A DNA stretch of 49,540 nucleotides from Chitinophagaceae bacterium (GTDB lineage Bacteria > Bacteroidota > Bacteroidia > Chitinophagales > Chitinophagaceae). A program made the translations under genes and the position numbers. The stretch is taken from contig JAHEZD010000039.1 of NCBI GenBank assembly GCA_023251255.1, positions 1-49,540 on the forward strand, given 5' to 3'. Positions 17,801-28,500 of this stretch are shown in pieces; the stretch's first letter is position 1, and every line of letters starts with the position of its first letter. Under the pieces are notes generated by a model that was not told the origin of the DNA, ran no database searches, and saw only the letters and a list, made by a program, of their open reading frames with translations.

Positions 17801-17808
17801 TATTTTTG
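17801..17808 (+). promoter_or_regulatory. Candidate -7 box of the C25 sortase-like gene
   Basis: TATTTTTG matches TAnnTTTG, 45 bp upstream of the ATG at 17853. The -33 position reads CTG rather than TTG, so this is a weak call. Confidence 0.3.
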
Positions 17809-17852
17809 GCCACCCTCGCCGCAAAGAGCACCTACAATTTTACCTATCAACT

Positions 17853-20800
17853 ATGAAGCGACTGATTCTTCTACTTATTATTACATTTTCCTTATTGTCT
17901 GGCATTGCGGCACAGTCCTTCAGGAATGAATGGATTGATTACGGTAAAACCTACCAAAAATTCCAGTTGCATTTCGGATTTGACAATATGGGTTATCCTA
18001 TCAGGAAGGGATTGGTCAGGATCTACCAGCCTGCACTTGCTTCAGCAGGATTTAGCTCAACGCCAGCAGAAGATTTCCAGTTATGGAAAGATGGTTCTGA
18101 AGTGGCGGTTTACACTTCAATCCCTACTGGTATATTTTCAGCATCCGATTATATTGAATTCTGGGGAGAAATAAACAACGGGAAGCTGGACAATGACCTT
18201 TACCGCGACCCTAATTTCCAGTTGAGCGATATATGGAGCCTGCAAACAGATACCGCTTCTTATTTTCTCACAATTAACAGCGGCCAACCAAATAGGAGGC
18301 TTGCGGATGTTTCCAATAATGTTTCGGGAAACAGTCTGCCACCAACGGAGTATTTCATGGCTTCTGAAGCTTTTACGCACAGGGATGGAATTAACCTGGG
18401 CTTTGCGGCACAGTCTGCGCAGCCGCTATATTCTTCTTCCTATGACAGGGGAGAAGGGTACATGAGTATTCCCATTGGTCCCATAGGAAGCAGTTGTGGA
18501 CTTGAGTCATTGCAACTTACTTTTAACGACCTCAAGCCATATTTGAGCGGGCCATCCATGGTATTGAGAATAAATGCCACCGGTAATGCACCCAATGCCA
18601 GGACTGTTCTTGTAAAGATGAATGGTGACATGGTTAGCAATTTCCAGATGGATTATTCCTATGACGCCAAGATTGAGGAATTCGGGATTCCAGTAAGCAA
18701 AATAAGCTCAGGGACTGCTGCTTTTGAATTCATCAATGAAAGCCAGGTAGACTGCGACGAGTTTAAATTGGCAAAGACCGAATTGATTTATCCAAGGACC
18801 CTGGATGGCAACAATGCACAGCGTTTGGAACTGCAACTTCCAATATCTTATACCGGCTATTACCTGAAGTTCTACAATTTTAATCATGGGGGCAGTCCCC
18901 CGGTTCTTTATGACCTTACAAACAACAAAAGGTACGTTGGGGACCTCTCCATGACAGATACTATACAGTTTGTTACAGAAGCCAATTTCACGGCTTCGTC
19001 TTTTGTTTTGGTGAGCAATGATAACGGTTATGCAAAATCCATCAGCACATTCCAGCAGCGGAACTTTATAGACTATAGTAATGTTGCCAATCAGGGCGAT
19101 TACCTCATTGTTTCCAACCCAATTATTTATGGGAATGCCCCGAATGATTACGTGGAGCAGTACAGGCAGTACAGGTCATCCGCAAATGGGGGAGGCTTCA
19201 ATGCCAAAATAATTGACATCAATCAACTTACCGACCAGTTTGCTTATGGGGTAAAAAAACACCCTTTATCAATCAGGAACTTCCTGCGGTATGCAAGGAG
19301 TAGTTTTGCTGCTCAGCCAAGGTTTGTATTCCTAATTGGCAAAGCGGTTACCTACAATGAATCCAGGAACCATGAAGGTTCGGCTATAATAGACTTGTTG
19401 AACCTGGTACCTACATGGGGCACTCCTGCTTCTGACAACCTGTTAAGTGCCGATAATAACCTCAATGCCACCCCCATAACGCCAATTGGGAGGTTGAATG
19501 CTGTAACAGCTAATGAAGTAGGGGATTACTTATTGAAAGTAAAGCAATATGATTCCGTTCAAAGAACGCCAAGTGTTTCCATTGCAGACAAGGCTTGGAT
19601 GAAGAATGTACTGCAGGTAGCAGGCGCTAATGACCATACAATTGGCAATCAATTGAATGGCTTCATGAACAGGTACAAAGCAATTGTTGAGGACAGTATT
19701 TTTGGTGGCAGGGCCAAGAATTACGATAAGATAGACGACCCTTCTGGTTATTCCGCATCCTTAAGGGATTTCAAGAACAAATATGAAACTGGCGCATCTA
19801 TTGTTACCTATTTTGGTCACTCATCTTCTTCCAACCTCGATTTCAGTTTGGATAATCCGGATGCTTACAGCAACCAGTACCGCTATCCATTGTTTATTGT
19901 AAATGGTTGTGATGCAGGTAACTTTTTCACCTACGACCCGCAACGTTTCAATTTCAAATCAACCATCTCAGAAAAGTTCATTTTTGAACCTGAACGTGGT
20001 GCAATTGGCTACATGGCTTCAACAGGTTTTGGTGTAATCAATTATTTGGATTCTTTCACAAGGAAATTTTATAGGAACCTGTCTAGGGAGCAATACAACC
20101 AGCCATTTGGTGAAATAGTCAAGCAGAGCATTACCGATGTGCTTGCATCCACAGGGTCGGCAGATTATTTTGCCAGGATACATGCAGAGCAGTTTACTTT
20201 TCATGGCGACCCTGCCATTAAAATAAATGGCTTTGACAAACCGGATTATGCAATCGAACCACCGGAAATAATAGCAAGCCCCTCTTATATTTCTGTAGCA
20301 GATGATTCTTTTTATGTAAAGGCACGTGTTTATAATATAGGCAGGAAATCGGCAGATTCGCTTCCTTTCAAGCTGACCCGTCAATATCCCGATGGCAGCT
20401 CCGCAGTAGCCTACACCAAAAGGATGGCACCTATAACCTCAGTTGATTCGGTGATTATTTCATTGCCCATTATTGCCAATAGGGACAAAGGCACAAGTAT
20501 ATTAACCGTGACCCTGGATGATGGCAACACATTGGATGAAATTACCAAGGCCAATAACAGTGCAAGTATCAATGTAACCATCAACGACGATGAAATTAGG
20601 CCTGTTTATCCTTACAAATACGCAATAGTAAACAACCCAACATTCAAGCTGGCAGCTTCTACTGCCAATCCATTGGCAGTAAGTAAAACCTATGTTGTTG
20701 AAGTGGATACTTCGGCACTGTTCAATTCTCCCATCAAGTACACACAAAGCAAAACATCAATTGGGGGCATAATTGAATTTGATAATGGCATTGTACCACA

Positions 20801-23800
20801 GGACAATACAACATATTACTGGCGTGTGGCACCACAGGGCAGTGGACAGCATTGGAACACATCATCATTCTCTTACAGGAATATTGTAAATGTTGGTTTT
20901 GAGCAGCGGCATTTTTACCAGCATACAGAGAGCCAGTTGTCAAGACTGATGCTGGATACGGCTACAAGGGCCTATCAATACCCGGATAAAATAAACAACC
21001 TGTTTGTGCTTCATTCCATTTATCCAACAAGCGGTACCGAGGACCAGCAGTTCAGCATACAAGTAAATGGTTCCGGTATTATTGCCAGTGCCTGTTTGGG
21101 GGAGTCTGTTATCATCAATGTGTTTGATACATTAACTTTTAAACCTTGGGAAAACACCACCAATCCCTTTAACGCAGAACCTACTTGCGATGTAACAAGG
21201 AAATATAATTTTGAGTACTGGTATTACAACTATGACGATTATGGCAAGGGACGTAAGTCTGCCAATCAATTTCTCGAATCGATACCCAATGGAATGTTTG
21301 TAGCTGTAAGGTTAGTCTATGACCAGGATCCGGTATGGGCCAGTGAATGGGCAAATGATAGTTTAATTACTGGTAATCAAAGTACACTTTACCACTTCCT
21401 AAAAAATCAGGGGTTACCAATAGATTCTTTCAATAGGCCTAGAACATTCGGCTTTATTTTCAAGAAAAATGATTCAACACATTTTGCCCCGCGTTACCAA
21501 TTTACCCAAGGCGTTTACGATCGTGTGGTCATGAGCGTGGACTGCAACACAAAGGATACATTAGGCTATGTTACCTCGCCGAAATTTGGTCCAGCGAAGA
21601 CTTGGAAAAAGGTGAAGTGGAATGGCAATGCCAGCACGAACGATGTGGCAACGGTTGACGTACTGGGTATAAACAGTACCGGTGCCGAAACCAAATTGTA
21701 CACACTTACCGCAGCGCAGCAAGATGTTGATATCAGTGCGGTGAACCCATTGCAATACCCCTACATCAAGTTGAAGCTAACGAATCAGGATTCCATTACA
21801 GCCAAGCCCTATCAATTAAGTAATTGGTCTGTTGAATATGATGCAGTGCCCGAAGGTGCCATTGCACCAAATCTGTATTTCAATATGCCCGATACAGTAG
21901 GAACAGCATTTGGCGATTCATTGAAAGTAGGTATCGCATTCAAGAATGTGAGCAAGGTGGATTTTGATAGCCTTAGTGCAAGGCTCATTATTTATAATGA
22001 ACAAGGTGTGAGGGATACGTTCAACCTCCCTAAAATGAGGCCATTGGCTGTTGGCGACACAATAAATATCAATGCAGCCATTAACATAGCATCCAGGTAC
22101 CAGGGCAAGTACAATGTTTATTTGGTGGTAAATCCTGACAACGCCCAATTGGAACAGTATGCATTCAATAACTACCTCTTCAAGTATGTATATTTCAAAA
22201 CAGGATATGTGGATGCCAACCATTATTATTCATCCGCTGCTGGGGATTTACAGGTAAACAGTAGCTGGGGAGTTAATGCAGATGGAAGTGGCGGGCGGCC
22301 ATTGAACTTTGCAGGTGCAAATAAGGTATTTGAACTGGCCAACAGGGGTAGCCTCTATACTTTGCCTTCCAATTTGTCAATTGAAGGTTCTGTTATTATT
22401 CCATCGGCCGCAGTACTGGATATTGGCGGCAACATCTTTTCCATTGGTTCAAACATGACCAATTACGGAACAGTGATCGGTAATGGTTCAATTGTATTGA
22501 ATGGCAGTTCCAATCAATTGATCAGTGGAACAGGTGCCATCAACAATTTGGAACTGAACGACGTTGCAGGTGCAACTATTGCTCCTGCAGCAATAAACAA
22601 ATTGACTATTACAGGAACTTTGAAGCCAACAGCAGGCTTGTTGAAAACCAATGGTAACCTTGTGCTGTTCAGTGACATGAACCTTACAGCAAGGGTTGCT
22701 CCTGGCAGTTCTGGTGGGAACTATATTCTTGGTAGCGCACAGGTACAACGGTATATCCCCGGTGGGTACAGGAAATACCGGTTCATAGGGCATCCTTTTG
22801 TGGAGCAGCTCAATCTTAGTGAACTTACCGATGATATTGATATTACGGGCAGCATTACGGGCAGCAATGCAAACAGCTTTACCCCTACAGGGTCCAACAA
22901 TCCATCTGCTTTTACTTTCAATGAGGCCAATGATAATGGTGTGCTGTACGGTAATGGAAACAATGCAGGGTGGGATGCCTTCATAAGTGGGAATACTGCT
23001 TCCTCAATTAATCCCGGTCAAGGAATTAGGGTATTGATAAGGGGCAGTAAAGGGCAGCCGGGTTCGCTAACTGGAAATAATTATACCCCTGCACCTGTTA
23101 CCATAAAAATAAATGGGTCATTACAGCAGGGCGATTTCAACCAGACATTGGCATTTAGTTCATTGAGTAATGGCTGGAACCTGATTGCAAACCCATACCC
23201 ATCCAATATTGACTGGGAAACCGTTACTAAATCAGATGTTGATGTGGCGCTTTATACTTACCGGCCTTCATTTAATGGGGGAGTATATGCTTCTTATGTA
23301 AACGGGTCATCTACCAATGGTGGCAGCAATATCATTGAAAGCTGTAGTGGTTTTTTTGTGAGGGCAACTGATGTAACGGCACATTTGGGCTTCCATGAAA
23401 CGGACAAGGTTGGAGCCGAACCGCTCAACACCATGTTCCGGAACTATACGATTATCAATAACAGGTTATTGCTGCAATTGAAATCGGACAGTACACAGGT
23501 AACCGATGACGTGGTTATTAGGTTTGGTAGTGATAATGCCACCGACCAATTTGATGCTAAACTGGATGCCTATAACTTGGCAAATTCGATTAATGACCTG
23601 TATGTACTGGATGCCGAACAGAAAAGGTATTCCATTTTTCATGGCAGCGAACTCAAAGCGCCTTCACTGGAAAAAAGGGAAATTAATTTGGGGCTTATGC
23701 TCACTTCAACTGGAAAATATTCCCTCACCGCAAAAACATTGAATGCTTTTGTAGGTGGCAATAAAGTTTACCTGAAAGACAAGGAGCAAAATATATTGAC

Positions 23801-24173
23801 CGAAATTGCCGATTCAACAGTGTACAGTTTTAATGTTAATAATCTTGCAACTGCACAAAACCGTTTCAGTATTGTGTTCAATGCAAAAGAAAAACCTGTA
23901 ACCGTTGCAGCAGTACCTTTTGGTATTAAGGTTTCGCCTAACCCTGCAAGGGATAACTTGCAGGTTGGTTTTGCGGGTGCTGATGAAACTGCTGCAACTA
24001 CTATCAGGATTACAAGCAGCAATGGTGTTGTAATGAAGACCATTAATGCAGGTCGTGTGCCAAGTGGTAAGCATGATGTGGACATAAGTTCATGGGCAAG
24101 TGGTTTGTACATTGTTGAAGTGGCCAATGGGGCCAACAAGCAGACCTTATCCATAACAAAGCAGGGCAATTAG
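17853..24173 (+). CDS. T9SS C25-family sortase-like protein (PorU-type) fused to a cargo-like C-terminal region
   Basis: 2106 aa, about twice the size of classical PorU. Signal peptide at 1-20 (LLLIITFSLLSGIAAQ). The N-terminal domain begins NEWIDYGKTYQKF, shared with the 1713-aa paralog. The gingipain-type C25 domain spans about 440-800: catalytic His656 in YFGHSSSSNLDF and Cys686 in IVNGCDAGNFF. CARDB-like beta domains follow (TLDDGNTLDEITKANN and a second near 1400). Residues about 1630-2106 resemble the C-terminus of the 1873-aa adhesin (RYIPGG, FIGHPF, GIRVLIRG, WNLIANPYPS). It ends in a T9SS type A sorting domain (KVSPNPARDNLQV ... GLYIVEV). PorU acts on the cell surface, cleaving CTD signals and attaching cargo to A-LPS. 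This paralog may be a specialised sortase or a secreted C25 protease; sequence cannot separate the two. Confidence 0.8.
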   Translation: MKRLILLLIITFSLLSGIAAQSFRNEWIDYGKTYQKFQLHFGFDNMGYPIRKGLVRIYQPALASAGFSSTPAEDFQLWKDGSEVAVYTSIPTGIFSASDYIEFWGEINNGKLDNDLYRDPNFQLSDIWSLQTDTASYFLTINSGQPNRRLADVSNNVSGNSLPPTEYFMASEAFTHRDGINLGFAAQSAQPLYSSSYDRGEGYMSIPIGPIGSSCGLESLQLTFNDLKPYLSGPSMVLRINATGNAPNARTVLVKMNGDMVSNFQMDYSYDAKIEEFGIPVSKISSGTAAFEFINESQVDCDEFKLAKTELIYPRTLDGNNAQRLELQLPISYTGYYLKFYNFNHGGSPPVLYDLTNNKRYVGDLSMTDTIQFVTEANFTASSFVLVSNDNGYAKSISTFQQRNFIDYSNVANQGDYLIVSNPIIYGNAPNDYVEQYRQYRSSANGGGFNAKIIDINQLTDQFAYGVKKHPLSIRNFLRYARSSFAAQPRFVFLIGKAVTYNESRNHEGSAIIDLLNLVPTWGTPASDNLLSADNNLNATPITPIGRLNAVTANEVGDYLLKVKQYDSVQRTPSVSIADKAWMKNVLQVAGANDHTIGNQLNGFMNRYKAIVEDSIFGGRAKNYDKIDDPSGYSASLRDFKNKYETGASIVTYFGHSSSSNLDFSLDNPDAYSNQYRYPLFIVNGCDAGNFFTYDPQRFNFKSTISEKFIFEPERGAIGYMASTGFGVINYLDSFTRKFYRNLSREQYNQPFGEIVKQSITDVLASTGSADYFARIHAEQFTFHGDPAIKINGFDKPDYAIEPPEIIASPSYISVADDSFYVKARVYNIGRKSADSLPFKLTRQYPDGSSAVAYTKRMAPITSVDSVIISLPIIANRDKGTSILTVTLDDGNTLDEITKANNSASINVTINDDEIRPVYPYKYAIVNNPTFKLAASTANPLAVSKTYVVEVDTSALFNSPIKYTQSKTSIGGIIEFDNGIVPQDNTTYYWRVAPQGSGQHWNTSSFSYRNIVNVGFEQRHFYQHTESQLSRLMLDTATRAYQYPDKINNLFVLHSIYPTSGTEDQQFSIQVNGSGIIASACLGESVIINVFDTLTFKPWENTTNPFNAEPTCDVTRKYNFEYWYYNYDDYGKGRKSANQFLESIPNGMFVAVRLVYDQDPVWASEWANDSLITGNQSTLYHFLKNQGLPIDSFNRPRTFGFIFKKNDSTHFAPRYQFTQGVYDRVVMSVDCNTKDTLGYVTSPKFGPAKTWKKVKWNGNASTNDVATVDVLGINSTGAETKLYTLTAAQQDVDISAVNPLQYPYIKLKLTNQDSITAKPYQLSNWSVEYDAVPEGAIAPNLYFNMPDTVGTAFGDSLKVGIAFKNVSKVDFDSLSARLIIYNEQGVRDTFNLPKMRPLAVGDTININAAINIASRYQGKYNVYLVVNPDNAQLEQYAFNNYLFKYVYFKTGYVDANHYYSSAAGDLQVNSSWGVNADGSGGRPLNFAGANKVFELANRGSLYTLPSNLSIEGSVIIPSAAVLDIGGNIFSIGSNMTNYGTVIGNGSIVLNGSSNQLISGTGAINNLELNDVAGATIAPAAINKLTITGTLKPTAGLLKTNGNLVLFSDMNLTARVAPGSSGGNYILGSAQVQRYIPGGYRKYRFIGHPFVEQLNLSELTDDIDITGSITGSNANSFTPTGSNNPSAFTFNEANDNGVLYGNGNNAGWDAFISGNTASSINPGQGIRVLIRGSKGQPGSLTGNNYTPAPVTIKINGSLQQGDFNQTLAFSSLSNGWNLIANPYPSNIDWETVTKSDVDVALYTYRPSFNGGVYASYVNGSSTNGGSNIIESCSGFFVRATDVTAHLGFHETDKVGAEPLNTMFRNYTIINNRLLLQLKSDSTQVTDDVVIRFGSDNATDQFDAKLDAYNLANSINDLYVLDAEQKRYSIFHGSELKAPSLEKREINLGLMLTSTGKYSLTAKTLNAFVGGNKVYLKDKEQNILTEIADSTVYSFNVNNLATAQNRFSIVFNAKEKPVTVAAVPFGIKVSPNPARDNLQVGFAGADETAATTIRITSSNGVVMKTINAGRVPSGKHDVDISSWASGLYIVEVANGANKQTLSITKQGN

Positions 24174-24224
24174 ATGCTGTTTGAATTTATTGGGGAAACC
24201 AGTGAATTGAATTTAAACAGCATC
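24173..24224 (+). terminator. Long hairpin after the sortase-like gene
   Basis: A 15-bp stem (one G-U pair) formed by 24173-24187 and 24210-24224, starting at the last base of the stop codon. There is no U-run, so it may stabilise the 3' end or attenuate transcription rather than terminate it. Confidence 0.5.
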
Positions 24225-24252
24225 ATGAGTCACTACTGCTTCTTGGAAATAA

Positions 24253-24282
24253 TTTGTTAGTGCAGCGTTTCATGTACATTTG
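24253..24282 (+). promoter_or_regulatory. Candidate promoter of the PorV2-like gene
   Basis: TTTG at 24253-24256 and TACATTTG at 24275-24282, separated by 18 bp, match the Bacteroidota -33/-7 consensus (TTTG, TAnnTTTG; usual spacing about 19). It lies about 80 bp upstream of the ATG at 24361. Confidence 0.5.
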
Positions 24283-24360
24283 AGGGTCATTGTTATTATT
24301 ATATCCCATTCGTAAACTATACTGCTATATTGTTGGAACTCTACATAAAGCAATCTTTTA

Positions 24361-25470
24361 ATGAAGCTATTTATCAAGGGGCTGGTTACTGTATCAATAA
24401 TGGCATCATGTGCAAATGTGCATGCACAATTCCGTAAGTATTCCAATGAATTTTTAAACATCGGTGCCGGCGCCAGGGGCTTGGGCATGGGTGGTGCCAC
24501 GGTAGCAAGTGTTACTGATGCCACTGCTGCTTATTGGAACCCGGCAGCATTGGTCCATGTTACGGACCATCCAAGTTTGTGCGTTATGCATGCAGAATAT
24601 TTTGCGGGCATTGGAAAGTATGACTATGCCTCGCTTGCCATACCCACTAAAAATGGCAATAGGACCTTGGGAATAAGCTTTATGCGTTTTGCAGTGGATG
24701 ATATCCCCAACACTTTGTACCTAGTTGAACCGGATGGTTCCATCAACTACAACAATATCACCACTTTCTCCTCAGCCGATTACGCCGTACTGTTGTCTTA
24801 CGCACAAGTGTTCAAGAAGACGGACAATATGCAGATAAACTTTGGTGGCAATGCCAAGGTCATTTACCGGAGTGTGGGAACATTTGCGAAAGCCTGGGGA
24901 TTTGGCCTGGATGCCGCTTTGCAGATGCGGAAAGACAATTGGCGTTTTGGCCTGGTGGCAAGGGATGTTACTACCACTTTCAATGCTTGGTCATTCACCT
25001 TCAGTGAAAAGGAAAAAGAAATACTCTACCTCACAAAAAATGATATTCCCGTAAAAAGCACGGAGCTAACAGCACCGAGGCTGATAGCAGCGGCTGGGTA
25101 CAATTTTGTGTTCAATAAGAAGTTCAGCTTGCTTGCAGAAGCCGATTTGCATTTTACGTTTGATGGGAAACGGAATACCGTAATCAGCACCAATGCTATA
25201 AGCATAGACCCCAATATTGGTGTGGAAGCAAACATCAACAACAGCGTTTTTCTCAGGGCCGGTATCTCCAATTTCCAGAAGGCACTGGAAGATGGCGACA
25301 CTACCAACCAGAAGAAAGTATGGATTTACCAACCAAGTTTGGGGGCAGGTTTCAAGTTTGGCAATGTGGGCATTGACTATGCCTTTACCAATTTGGCCAA
25401 TCAGGCAAACCCATTGTACACGCATGTTTTTTCTTTGCGGATTGATTTGGTGAAAAAGGAAACGAAATAA
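24361..25470 (+). CDS. PorV-family outer membrane protein (PorV2-like), T9SS-associated
   Basis: 369 aa. Signal peptide (LVTVSIMASCANVHAQ) followed by the diagnostic N-terminal plug-like sequence FLNIGAGARGLGMGGATVAS...AAYWNPAAL, the hallmark of the PorV/PorQ (FadL-like) beta-barrel family. The rest reads as alternating beta strands and ends in a strand with a penultimate basic segment. In known T9SSs PorV binds the CTD of secreted cargo and shuttles it from the SprA translocon to the PorU sortase on the outer membrane. Its place between two C25 sortase-type genes suggests the three act together as a second attachment module (inference); the next gene starts 38 bp downstream. Confidence 0.8.
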   Translation: MKLFIKGLVTVSIMASCANVHAQFRKYSNEFLNIGAGARGLGMGGATVASVTDATAAYWNPAALVHVTDHPSLCVMHAEYFAGIGKYDYASLAIPTKNGNRTLGISFMRFAVDDIPNTLYLVEPDGSINYNNITTFSSADYAVLLSYAQVFKKTDNMQINFGGNAKVIYRSVGTFAKAWGFGLDAALQMRKDNWRFGLVARDVTTTFNAWSFTFSEKEKEILYLTKNDIPVKSTELTAPRLIAAAGYNFVFNKKFSLLAEADLHFTFDGKRNTVISTNAISIDPNIGVEANINNSVFLRAGISNFQKALEDGDTTNQKKVWIYQPSLGAGFKFGNVGIDYAFTNLANQANPLYTHVFSLRIDLVKKETK

Positions 25471-25508
25471 GTTGAGCCTAGAATGTACTTCTACATAAAT
25501 AATATTGA

Positions 25509-28500
25509 ATGAGAAAGCTGATAACTATACTGCTTGTGTTTTTTTCAACATTTGCCCTGGCACAGCAGTACAATAATGAATGGATAGACTATAACAAAAC
25601 CTACTACAAGTTTAAAGTGGGTGCCACTGGTTTGTACCGTATTGGGCAATCTGTTTTACCTGCTGATATCAATGCCACGCCAGTACAGAATTTCCAGTTA
25701 TGGCGTAATGGCAAGCAAGTGCCTTTATATACAAGTGTGGCTACTGGGGCCTTGCCATCTAATGGTTTTATTGAATTTTGGGGGGAGAAGAATGATGGTA
25801 TCCCTGATAAGGTAATGTACAGGAACCCATCCTTCCAATTGAACGATAAGCTGAGCCTACAAACAGATACTGCCTCTTTTTTCCTTACAATAAATCCTAA
25901 CCCAACCCTTGCAAACCCCAATCTCCGCTACGAAGATGCACTGAATGATGGGGTGCAGGGAGCATTGCCACTGGAAACATCTTTCACGTACACCAAACAT
26001 TTGGATTTTAAGGAACAGATAAACAGGGGCTATGGTGAGGATGTAACGGAAAGGGTAACCTCCTCCTCCTATGATACTGGTGAAGGCTGGGGCACAAGGG
26101 ATATCTACCAATCGTCGCCCTATACCTTTTCAATGGCCAGTTTATATCCGGCATCTTCTGGTACGGCATCCCTTTCAGTGGCAGTGGATGGCGTATCCTA
26201 TAGAAGTAGGAACGTTACATTTAAAATGAATGGAATAGCCTATGTGGACCAACAATTACTGAATACACAGGATATTCAAGTGTTCAATAATACAGGCTCC
26301 ATTTCAGCATCTGCTGTATCAAGTGGTACCAATAATTTCAGTATAGAAGTGGTACCCATTTCCTCAAATGGTGATGCTGCCACAAACCGGATCAGTGCTG
26401 CCTACGTGGAACTCGTATACCCAAGATTGTACAACTTTGCAGGGCTTTCTAATTTTGTTTTCTCACTGCCAGCCACTGCGCAGGGCAATTATATTGAAAT
26501 ACCAGTAGCCAATTTCTCGGGCAGTTCACCAGTGTTGTTTGATGCCACCAATTTAAAGAGATATGTAGCTGTTTTGTCCGGTGCTGTTTACAGGTTCAAA
26601 TTGCAGGCATCACCTGTTGACAGGAACCTGATCCTGGTCAACGACAATGTGTCGAATGCCATAGCAGTCAGTACATTGACCCAAAGGGTTTTTACCAACT
26701 ATAACCTGGCAGCTAACCAGGCCACTTATTTGATTGTTTCCCATAAAATATTGTTTGGTGACGGTATCAGTACATCCAATCCTGTTGTTCAATATAAACA
26801 GTATAGGCAATCATCAATTGGCGGAAGCTTCAATACCAAAATTTACGATATAGATGAGCTGGTAGACCAGTTTGGCTTTGGCATAAAAAAGCATCCACTA
26901 AGCATCAAGAATTTTGTGCGCTTTGCCAAGCAGTATTTTGTTGTTAGTCCAACACATATGTTCCTGATAGGGAAAGGAACGACCTATGAAGACTACTGTT
27001 ACCATGAAAGCTCAGCTTATATAGAACAATTGGATCTGGTGCCAACATGGGGCTGGCCCGCATCTGATGTCTTGATGGTTTCACCGGGCATTGACCCATC
27101 ACCCTCTGTTAGCATCGGTAGGTTGTCAGCCGTTAGCCAGCAGGAAGTAGCCATTTATTTGGATAAGATAAAGTCCTATGACCTGCAAAAAGTAAATGCT
27201 GCGCAGGATATAGCAGGTAAGTTATGGATGAAGCAGGTGGTGCATGTAGCAGGCAGTAATGATGCAAGTATCGAAGGGTTATTGATTTATTATTTAAACG
27301 GGTATAAAGCCATTATCCAGCAGCCCCTTTTTGGTGGCCATGTAGCAGATTTCAATACACAGGCCACAGGAGGCCCAGCAACACCCGCTGTAACGGATTA
27401 TTTGAAATCCCTGTTTCAAAACGGGATTGCACTGCTCACTTATTTTGGGCACTCCGCTGCGACGCAGTTGGACTACCAAATGGACAATCCCAATGACTAT
27501 AACAATCCCGATAAATATCCATTGTTCTTATTGAATGGGTGCAATGCAGGTAACTTTTTTGACTATGATATCACAAGGCTTTCATCCATAACCTCCTTTT
27601 CGGAGAAATTTGTACTCGCACAGCAACGGGGCGCCATTGGTGTAATAGCCAGTTCGCATTTTGGGTTGACAAGCCTGCTCGATGCCTATACAACTGGCTT
27701 TTACAAATCAGTAAGTGGTACGGACGGTTATAACAACTATGTAGGAAAGAACATGCAGGATGCAATTGTAGCATTAAGCAACTATTCACCATTTACCCAG
27801 CTTACCACGCGTATGCATGCAGAACAGTTCATGTTGCATGGCGATCCGGCTTTAAAAGTATATGCTAGCACTCAGCCAGATTTTACTGTGGAGCCACAAA
27901 CGGTAAGTATCAGCCCTTCAGTTATTACGGTGGCCGATACCAAGTTCATATTGAATGCCAATTTCTATAATATTGGTAAAGCCCCAAGCAGTGCAAACGA
28001 CTCCCTCTCCATATTGGTGAAATGGAAACATGGTGATGGCTCTGTTGATACCGTGGTTAGGAAGAAGATAAAACCATTGCTTTACCTTGATTCCTTGGTA
28101 CAGGACCTGCTCATTGTACCAACAAGGGATGGTGGCAACAATACCATTACGGTTACTGTTGACTATCTCAATGAGTTCCCCAATGAGTTAAGCGAAACCA
28201 ATAATACGGTCAGTAAGGATTTTGTCATTTTCACGGACAATGCTAGGCCCGTTTACCCCTACAATTTTTCCATCATTAACAAAAGCAGTTCCAAACTATA
28301 TGCTTCCACGGCCAATCCAGTACCATTGCTGGTAGCAAGGACCTATGAAATGCAGATGGACACGACCGAGCTGTTCAGCTCGCCCTTCAAAATAACAAAA
28401 ACAGTATCAAGTTTCGGCGGCTTATTGGAGTTTGATCCCGCTGTCACTTATAAGGACTCCACAGTTTATTATTGGAGGGTGGCACCTGTGCCAACAAGTG

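Noticed and set aside
24226-24237. TGAGTCACTACT shared with the edge of the 31.2 kb element
   Set aside because: A 12-bp match without the palindromic arms; could be chance or a remnant, too short to call.
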